This document shows, in pieces, positions 53,938 through 62,200 of a stretch of DNA of 64,000 bases. Origin of the DNA: an uncultured Collinsella sp. (lineage in GTDB: Bacteria > Actinomycetota > Coriobacteriia > Coriobacteriales > Coriobacteriaceae); NCBI GenBank assembly GCA_958413895.1, contig CATYVQ010000002.1, forward strand, positions 83,583-147,582, written 5' to 3'. Both the position numbers and the translations under genes were made by a program. Numbering within the stretch: position 1 is the first letter of the stretch; each line of letters starts with the position of its first letter. A model generated the notes under the pieces. The model worked only from the letters and a program-made list of their open reading frames with translations, ran no database searches and had not been told where the DNA came from.

Positions 53938-53952
53938 TACAATACCCGTATG
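53938..53952 (+). promoter_or_regulatory. -10 element directly before the sensor kinase start (leaderless?)
   Basis: TACAAT at 53938-53943 is six bases before the ATG at 53950, so transcription would start at or next to the A of the start codon. There is no Shine-Dalgarno at usual spacing and no clear -35. Leaderless mRNAs are common in Actinomycetota. Confidence 0.45.
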
Positions 53953-55095
53953 AACAGGCTTTTCGACAAATCGATCGTTCTGGCGTGCTGTATTGCGGCC
54001 GCCATGGGCCTTGCTGTGGACGCTCACCTGGTCGCGGCGTTTTGCCTTGGCGTTATTGCCACCTCACTGGCCGAGGTCGCACAGGGGGAACGCACCCGGC
54101 GCGCGAGCGAGACCGCGAGCTGCGCTTACATCATCGCGGCAGTCGTCGTGCCGCCGTTTGTGCCGTTTGCGCCTCTCGCTCTCTATGACATCGCGCGACG
54201 CGTTCGCCGCGAGCACGCCTGGGTCGTGCTGGGCATTGGCATCGCCTTTGTCTTTGCGCTCGTCGCGGACCTTCGTGCCGATGCGCTCACCGCCCGAACG
54301 CTCCTGCTGACCGCCATCCTTTCGGTTGCCGCCGCCTTGCTATCGCTACGTACCGCCCAGCTGGAGCGCGAGCAACAACGCATGCGCCGCACCCGCGACG
54401 AGCTGCAAGAACGAGCCCTCGCGCTCGAAGCGCGCAACCGCGACCTTGCCGACCGCCAGGACTACGAAGTCGAGCTCGCGACGCTCGCCGAACGCGCCCG
54501 CATCGCGCGCGAGATCCACGATAACGTCGGGCACCAGCTCACGCGCGCCTCGCTGCAGGCCGAAGCCCTACGCGTGGTCCACGCCGACGAGCCTGGCGTC
54601 GCCGCCGATTTCGCCGACGTTAAACGCACGGTTGACGAGGCGCTCCAGCTTGTGCGCACCAGCGTCCACGCGCTCAACGACAACGCCGTCGACCTTTCCG
54701 TGCAGCTCGAACGCATTGTTGAAGGCGCGCGCTCGGACGGCGGCCCGCAGATTGAGCTTGAAGTTTTGGCCGAGCATGCGCCCGCCAACGTCGCCAACTG
54801 CTTTGCAGCGGTCCTGCGCGAGGCGCTCTCCAATACCATGCGCCACGCTTGCGCCCAGACCGTCACCGTACGATGCATGGAACATCCGTCGTTTTACCAG
54901 CTTGTCGTTACCGACGATGGCGCGGGCGGGGTCCAAGCAAGCGGCCGCGGCGCTGCGGAGGGCATGGGGCTCGCCTCCATGCGCGAGCGCATCGAGGCGC
55001 TTGGCGGCACCTTCACCGCCGGCCCGCGTGCCAGCGCCGGCGGCTGGCGCGTGTTTGCCACCGTTCCCAAACAGCAAGGAGATGAGGACCGATGA
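53950..55095 (+). CDS. LiaS/NarL-type sensor histidine kinase
   Basis: 381 residues from the ATG at 53950. About five hydrophobic helices (1-140), a coiled coil (QLEREQQRMRRTRDELQERA), a HisKA_3 domain with His190 in IAREIHDNVGHQLTRA, and a HATPase domain (N box REALSNTMRHA, G box GAAEGMGLASMRERIEALGG). It overlaps the response-regulator gene by four bases. Facing an ABC-2 exporter operon, it probably senses antibiotic or envelope damage and controls that exporter (inference). Confidence 0.9.
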   Translation: MNRLFDKSIVLACCIAAAMGLAVDAHLVAAFCLGVIATSLAEVAQGERTRRASETASCAYIIAAVVVPPFVPFAPLALYDIARRVRREHAWVVLGIGIAFVFALVADLRADALTARTLLLTAILSVAAALLSLRTAQLEREQQRMRRTRDELQERALALEARNRDLADRQDYEVELATLAERARIAREIHDNVGHQLTRASLQAEALRVVHADEPGVAADFADVKRTVDEALQLVRTSVHALNDNAVDLSVQLERIVEGARSDGGPQIELEVLAEHAPANVANCFAAVLREALSNTMRHACAQTVTVRCMEHPSFYQLVVTDDGAGGVQASGRGAAEGMGLASMRERIEALGGTFTAGPRASAGGWRVFATVPKQQGDEDR

Positions 55096-55721
55096 GGCTC
55101 ATCGTTGTCGACGACGACCGCTTAGTGGTCGATTCGCTCAAGATTATCCTGGGCGCCCAGCCGCAGATCAAAGTGGTGGGCACCGGCGCCAATGGCGACG
55201 AGGCGGTCGCGCTCTACAGCGAGCACGCGCCCGACATCGCGCTGCTCGACATTCAGATGCCGGGACGCGACGGCCTTTCGGCGGCACGCGAAATCCTTGA
55301 GCGCGACCCCACGGCGCGCGTGGTGTTTCTGACGACATTCTCGGATGACGAGTACATTGTGTCGGCGCTTAAACTGGGCGCCCGCGGCTACCTGATCAAG
55401 ACCGATGTCGCCGCCATTCCGCCGGCGTTGGCACAGGTCATGGATGGCAAACGCGTGCTCGAGGGCAAGGCGATCGAGGATGTCGACTTTGATGGAGCGA
55501 ACGCTGAAGCCGGTGCGACCCACCGGCCCGCAGCCTTTGCCGGCCTGACCGACCGCGAGTTCGAAGTCGCCGAGCTCATCGCCCACGGCCTCGACAACAA
55601 GGAGATCGCTGCCACCGCCTATATGGGCGAAGGCACCGTGCGCAACCACATCAGCTCAATCCTAGCCAAAATGGGGCTACGCAACCGCACCCAAATCGCC
55701 ATCGCCTATCTGCGAGGCTAG
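55092..55721 (+). CDS. LiaR/NarL-type response regulator
   Basis: 209 residues. Receiver with Asp53 in ALLDIQMPG, Thr/Lys switch residues (FLTTFSD, YLIKTD) and NarL-type helix-turn-helix (FAGLTDREFEVAELIAHGLDNKEIAATAYMGEGTVRNHISSIL). The kinase gene upstream is its partner. It ends before two long palindromic elements. Confidence 0.92.
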   Translation: MRLIVVDDDRLVVDSLKIILGAQPQIKVVGTGANGDEAVALYSEHAPDIALLDIQMPGRDGLSAAREILERDPTARVVFLTTFSDDEYIVSALKLGARGYLIKTDVAAIPPALAQVMDGKRVLEGKAIEDVDFDGANAEAGATHRPAAFAGLTDREFEVAELIAHGLDNKEIAATAYMGEGTVRNHISSILAKMGLRNRTQIAIAYLRG

Positions 55722-55751
55722 CCGCTGGCTGCCGCCAATTTGATGCCATTT

Positions 55752-55905
55752 CAAAACTATGCCGGTTTACTACGATGAACCGCATATCTCCGACCACGGC
55801 AAATTGCGCACTTACAAAACCGCAGGTAGAACACTTGCGATATTTGCAAAAATGCGGGTGTGGTCAGGAATCTCGGATTCATCGTAGTAAACCGGCATAG
55901 TTTTG
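55752..55905. repeat. Long palindromic intergenic element A
   Basis: A perfect 28-base inverted repeat (caaaactatgccggttta... at 55752-55779 and its complement at 55878-55905) flanks a 98-base core whose ends still pair imperfectly (ccgaccac near 55790 with gtggtcag near 55860). The core contains aaaaccgcaggtagaac. It is related to element B by tactacg, ccgaccac and the ccgcagg core. Confidence 0.75.
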
Positions 55906-55996
55906 TTCGGGCGGCCCTGCACGAGTGCCTCCGCCAGCCTCGCGGGAGCAAAATGGTCCGTTTTCCTTCGCCCCCAAGGGATCAGCCGGAACCGCT

Positions 55997-56158
55997 CGCC
56001 ACGAAACTGGCCCATCTACTACGTTTGACCCGATACCCCCGACCACAACCGCGTTTTATGAAAAACCGCAGGCGTTCTACCTGCGGTTTTGTTTTCGCGT
56101 TTTTTAGCATGGTTGGGGGTAAGGGACTAAACGTAGTAGATGGGCCGGTTTCGTGGCG
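55997..56158. repeat. Long palindromic intergenic element B
   Basis: A 30-base inverted repeat with one mismatch (cgccacgaaactggcccatc... at 55997-56026 and its complement at 56129-56158). In its centre aaaaccgcagg (56062-56072) pairs with cctgcggtttt (56080-56090), a bidirectional terminator-like hairpin between convergent genes. Nested palindromes like this suggest a folded RNA or a mobile palindromic unit. Confidence 0.75.
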
Positions 56159-56184
56159 AACCCTTCTCGCCTACGCACAAAAGC

Positions 56185-56286
56185 GCCGCCACGGAGAAGG
56201 GAGATACCTCCGTGGCGGCTGGGGGTGGGGGTGGGGGCTATGTTCTGGCTCCCCGCCGGCCGCCCGGGGCCTTTTGGCCCCGGGCG
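56185..56286 (-). terminator. Two terminator hairpins of the adhesin gene and a G-tract
   Basis: First after the stop is a perfect 11-bp stem cgcccggggcc / ggccccgggcg (56261-56286). Then comes a 12-bp stem gccgccacggag / ctccgtggcggc (56185-56219), followed on the minus strand by GCTTTTG. Between them the plus strand reads three G5 runs separated by single T (56221-56237). Confidence 0.8.
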
Positions 56287-56298
56287 CTGTCGACGTGC

Positions 56299-59200
56299 CT
56301 AGCGCTTACGGATACCCCAGACCAGGGCTCCGACGCCGGCCATGGCGATGACAAATGCCATAAGCAGAGCGGCAGCCTGCTGGTCGCCTGTGGTGGGCAG
56401 GAAACCCTTGACCGTCTTGACGATGTTCGTCACGGTCTTAGGCGTGCCGGGATCGGGCGTCGGCACGGGCGTCTCGGGCTTCTTGTACGTGTTATTGAAC
56501 ACGATACCCTCGACGCTCTTGTCGCCCTTGGTAAAGGCGACGTTCGCCTTGAGGTTGCCCTCGCCGTCATCGACCACGTTGACGGTCACGGTAAAGACGG
56601 ACTTGTCGTAGGTCATACCGACCTCGTCGCCCTTGACCTCGCTGATGGTGTAGGCGTGCGTACCGGGCTCGTCGTACTCAAACTTGTCAAAGTTGATCTT
56701 GCCGTCGGCATCGTTGGTAACCGTAGACTCGATGTCCTCGCCAACGAGCTTAAAGCTAAACTCGTCCTTCTTGAGTTCGCGTCCCTCGAGCACCTTGATA
56801 GCGCCGATGGAAACCTGCGTAGGCATGGCGTGATACTTGTTGGTAAAGCCAGCCGACTCGGTGGTTCCCTCGAGCTTGTGCGTCGCGGTCAGCGTGCCGT
56901 CGCCGTTGTCGGAGACGGTGGTCACGACGGTGTAGGTCGTGCCGTCATAGGTGACGCCCTTGTACAGGCCGAGCGCGTTGGGGCAAGCCTCGCGCAGCGT
57001 GTACGTGTGCGTGCCGGGTGCCTCGTAGCGAATCGGGCTCAGCGTCACGGTGCCGTTAGCGTCGTTGGTGCCGTTAGCGACAACCACGTCGTCCTCGAGC
57101 AGCTCAAACGTGAACTCACCTGCTGCAAGGTCGCGTCCAGTCAGGCGCTTGACTGTCTTGACCTGATCGGTCACGGACGAATCGGTAGGTGCCACGCCGT
57201 AGGTGTTGGTAAACGTGAAGGCAGCACCGTCGTCGCCTTCGCGCTTGACGCTCAGATGCCCGGCACCGTCGTCAGACACGGTGTAGGAAACCTTGCGCGT
57301 GGCGTTGGTGTCATTGGTCACGCCAGGGGCACTACCGGACTCGGTCACCGTGTAAGTAAAGGTGTGCGAGCGCGGAGCGGTGGGGGCTGCGGGCTCGGGC
57401 TCGTCGGCGTTGGCATCGGTGTCGGCCTCTTCAGCCTCTGCCTCGTCGGCCTCTGCCTCGTCGGCCTCGGCTTCGTCAGCTTCGTCTGCCTCGGCCTTAT
57501 CGGTCGCATCGTCCGTCACGCCCAGAGCGCGGTTGAGGTCCTCGAGCGTAAAGTGGATCTTGCCAAAGTCCACGTTGCCAGCCGCGTCGTTGGTTGCGGT
57601 CGTGCGCTCGGGCATCGGGGCACTAGCCTCGTCGGCGGTCACGGTAAAGGTGAACTTGCCCGTGATGTCAGCCGGGGTCAGGCCCTCGGCAGCTTGGAGC
57701 TTCTTAGTGCCGGTGAGCGCGGCATCGACGGCTTCGGCGCCGTAGACGTTCTCGAACAAGGGCTCGACGCCGCCGTAGTCGACCGTTGCCGTCAGGGTAC
57801 CGTCACCGTTGTCGACGACGATAACCTTAAAGCCAAAGCTCCACGTTGTAGCGGAAACGCCATTCGGCAGCCCGAATAAATCTTCGTAGGCCGTGTAGTT
57901 AATGGTCCAGGCAAGCTTACCGTCCTTATCGGTACGATAAGCAAGCCCAGCAGCCTCAAGATTAGCAAGCATCTTAGTGTCGTAGTGCAGCGTATCAAAG
58001 CTCACGTGCCCGCCGATATTGGGCTTGAGGTTTTCGTATGCCACAAGCTCACCCTGATAGGCGATGCCGAACCAGAACTCGCCGTCGGCCATCGGGCGGC
58101 CGGTCAGAGTCTTGGTGGCAACGACCTGAGCGGCGGTGCCGCCAGGCGTGTTGGTCGTAGCGCTGTAACTGTTGTGGAACGGCACCAGGGCCTTCTCGAC
58201 CTTGTTCTCGCCACTCTTGTGGACCGTCTCATGCGTGCCCTCGGGACCGCCGGAGACGGTCGTCGTGGCGGTAAGCGTACCGGCACCGTCATCGGCGACG
58301 GCGATCGTCACGGTACGCACGGCGTCGTCGTAGGTGTAACCGGGCTTGCCGTCATTCTTCTCGGCTACGGTGTACGTGAAGGTCTTGCCGGCGTCAGCCT
58401 GCGTAAACTTGACCTCATGGCCAGCCAGGATGTCGATCAGGCCGACCGTTGCCTCTGCCGTCGCAGGGGACTTGAAGTTGTTGGCTCCGGGCAGCAGGCC
58501 AAGCGCGTTGGCCGAGGCCTCGTCGGCAGGCGTCACGGTAAACGTGAACTGACCCTCAGTCATAGGACGTCCGGAGAGGCTCTTGCTGAGCTTGAGGCCG
58601 CCGGCCGCGGTGTAGTTAAGCTCAGTGCGGTATGTGTTGGTGAAGCGTCCGTTTTCCTTCTTGGTGACATTGGCGGTCAGCTTGCCCTCGCCGTCCTCAG
58701 TCACGGTCACTTCGGCGGTCGCGACATGCCCGTCATACGCCATGCCGGCCGCGTTACCCGCGTTCTCGCGGATCTCGTACGTGTAGGTTCCGGCAGCCGT
58801 GTAGTGGATCTTGCCGAACTTGATGGCGGCGATGCCATCCTTCGCGTCCTTCTTGCTCACAGTTACGGTTGCGGGATCGGGCAGCGGGGCGCCCTCAGGA
58901 GCGGTGATGGTAAAGCTGAACTTGTCCCCCTCAGTCCACTCTCGGCCGTCAATGGCCTTGCTCAGGCCAAAGTCGAGCTCTGCATCGAGCGGGGTCACAT
59001 TGTAGGTGTTCTTGAACTCGGCGGGCTCGGTGCCCTTCAGGACATGCTCGGCCTTGAGGGTGCCGTCGCCGTTGTCGGTGATGGTGGTCTCGATAGTGTA
59101 CTTGGCGTCGCTGTACGTGATGCCCTTGCTGGTGGTTCCGCCGTTGGCCTCGCGCAGCGTGTAGGTGTGCTTGCCGGGCTTGTCGTACTTCACGGGGCTC

Positions 59201-62200
59201 ATCGTAATCGTGCCGTCGGCGGCGTTCTTGCCGGTGGCGACGACCTTGGCATCCTCGCCCTCACCCTCGACGAGCTCGAAGGAGAACTCGCCCTCAGTCA
59301 TGTCGCGGCCGGTCAGGACCTTGGTCGCGGTGATCTGGTCGGTGACGCTGAACTCGTCAGGATTCGGCTTGTAGTTGTTGTTGAACTTCGCCTCGTCGTC
59401 GCCCTTCAGGACATGCTTCGCCTCGAGCGTGCCGTCGCCCTTGTCGGTGATGGTCGTCTCAATGGTGTAGGTCTTGCCGTCGTAGGTGATGCCGTTGTTG
59501 GCGTCGCCCGGGACCTCGCGCAGCGTGTAGGTGTGCTTGCCGGGCTTGTCGTACTTCACGGCGCTCATCGTGATCTTGCCATCGGCGGCGTTCTTGCCGG
59601 TGGCAACGACCTTGGCGTCCTTGCCCTTGCCCTCGACGAGCTCGAAGGAGAACTCGCCTTCCTTGAGATCGCGCCCGGTCAGGACCTTGGTCGCCGTGAT
59701 CCGATCAGTAACACTGAAGCTCTTGGGGGTTACGGTGTAGGCGTTCTCGAAGGTCGCCTTGTCGACATTCTGCAGCTCGTGCTCGACGCTGAGGGTGCCG
59801 TCGCCGTTGTCCTTGACGATGGTCACGATAGTGTACTCGGCGGTGCTGTACGTAATGCCGTTCTCGGTGGCGCCGGCCTTGGTCTCGCGCAGCGTGTAGG
59901 TGTGCTCGCCAGCCGCGGTGTAGGTGACGGGATCCATTACGATCTTGCCGTCGGCATTGTTGGTGCCGGTGGAGACTACGTTGTTGCCCTCAACGAGCTC
60001 AAAGCGGAACTCGCCGGCAACGAGGCCGATCTCGCGGCCGGTCAGGACCTTGGTCGCGGTGACCTGGCCGGTGACGCTGGAGTCACTGGGGTTCGGCTTG
60101 TAGCCGTTGCTGAACTTCGCCTCGTCGTCGCCCTTCAGGACATGCTTCGCCTCGAGCGTGCCGTCGCCCTTGTCGGTGATGGTGGTCTCGATGGTGTAGG
60201 TCTTGCCGTCGTAGGTGATGCCGCCGGCGTCACCCTTGACCTCGCGCAGCGTGTAGGTGTGCTTGCCGGGCTTGTCGTACTCGATGGGGCTCATCGTGAT
60301 CTTGCCATCGGCGGCGTTCTTGCCGGTGGCGACGACCTTGGCGTCCTTGCCCTCGCCCTCGACGAGCTCGAAGGAGAACTCGCCCTCAGCCATGTCGCGG
60401 CCGGTCAGGACCTTAGTCGCGGTAATCTGGTCGGTGACACTCGTCTCGACAGGCGTCACGTTATAGGTATTGGTGAACGTAAATGCCACATCGCCGTCCG
60501 GCTTGTGGGATACGCTCAGATTGCCCTTGCCGTCATCAGTCACGGTGAAGGAAACCTCGCGCGACAGCTTGGCGTCGTTGGTCACGCCAGCGACCTCGCC
60601 GGACTCGGTCACGGTGTAGGTAAAGGTGTGCTCGCGCTTTTCGGGCTTCTCGCCCAGAGCCTTGTTAATGTCGTCGAGCGTAAAGGTAATCTTGCCAAAG
60701 TCGACCTTGCCCTTGGCATCATTGGTAACGCTCGCGTTCGCGGGCATGGGTGCGCCCTCTTCACCGGTCACGGTAAAGGTGAACTTGCCGGCAATGTCAG
60801 CCGGGGTCAGGCCCTTAGGAACCTGCAGATTCTTCTTGCCCACAAGCGATGCCTCGGCAGGCGCGGCAGTGTAGGTGTTCACGAACTCGTTGCCGGCATC
60901 GCCGTAGACAGCCGTCGCCATCAGGGTACCATCGCCGTTGTCGACAACGGTTACACATGCGTCAATTGCCGACACGGTGGCGCTCACGCCCGCAGGCAGC
61001 TTGCCGGTCTGCTCGGCAGCAATGTAATGAATGGTCCACGTCGGTTTGTCTGAGCTAGCATCAAGCGATGCCTTGTCTTCCTCGACCAGCTTGGCGAGCG
61101 ACTTGGTCGTGTACGTCAGCGGACCGAACTCAACCTTGCCACCCTTGTTGGTTGCATCCAGCAGAACCTCGTCGTGCCCCGCATAGCTCAGCGCAAACTT
61201 AAATTCGTCATCGGCCATCGGGCGCCCCGTGAGCGTCTTGGTTGCCTCAAGAGTCAGCGAGGTTTCCGTCTTGGCGCTATAGGTGTTCTTGAACTCGGTC
61301 TCGCCCGAGATCTTTTCAACGTCAGCCTTAAGCCCACCCGTGGCCTTAACCGCCACGGTCACCTTGAACGTGGCAACGTTCTTGCTGTAGGTGATGCCAC
61401 CAGCGTCGCCCTTGACCTCGCGGACCTCATAGGTGTACTCGCCCGGCTTGGCATAAGTAATCTTGCCAAAGTTAATGGCTGCCTTGCCCTTGTCGAGATC
61501 GGCATTGGTCACGGTCGCGGTCGCGGGTGCGGGCATCGGGGCGTCATTCTCGGACGTCGCGGAGAGCTCAAACTTAAACTTGTCCGTATCCGTCCACTCG
61601 CGACCCTCGAGCACCTTGATCAGGCCAAAGCTCGTCTTGGTATCCACCGTTGCCGGCGTCACGTTAAAGCTGATCTTGCCGTTGTTGCCCAGGTAGGAAT
61701 TGACATGCGTCGCGGTCGCCTTGGCGGACACGTTGTTCCACTTGGGGTTGAGAACGTCGGTCGCGGTACCAGTGTTGTTGCCGCCCACACTCTCCTTGGT
61801 GGTGTGGAGCTCGTCGATAAAGGCTAGGCGCGCGGTTCCCACGCTAAACGAAAGGTTGCCGTCCTCGTCAGCAACAATAGCACCGTCAAACTTCGCAGCG
61901 TCGCCGCCGATAAACTCGATGACGGCAGAGGCGGGCTTGGCCTCGCCGTTTTCGCCCTGCTCCTCAAACTCATCCTTGTAGTAATAGGTGCCGGTATCTG
62001 CCAGCGAATTCTTTGCAGGCTGCGTGCAGTCCTTGTCCGTGTAAATAGGGGTCTGTTTCTGGAAGTAGTAGTAGCGGTTGGTGTCGGCCGGCTCAAAGGT
62101 CGCAACCGTATTGCCCAGATCGCCGGCAGCCCACTTGTTCGCGTAGAAATTCACGGTCTTGGCGCCGTTGGCAACGGTCGTATTGTTCTCGATGTAATCC

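Noticed and set aside
55752..56158. CRISPR array
   Set aside because: The repeats are inverted pairs within two elements, not regularly spaced direct repeats, and no cas gene is present.
57985..61053. A 1022-codon open frame antisense to the adhesin
   Set aside because: It mirrors the repeats of the adhesin and has no domain of its own. Such long shadows are expected with this codon bias.
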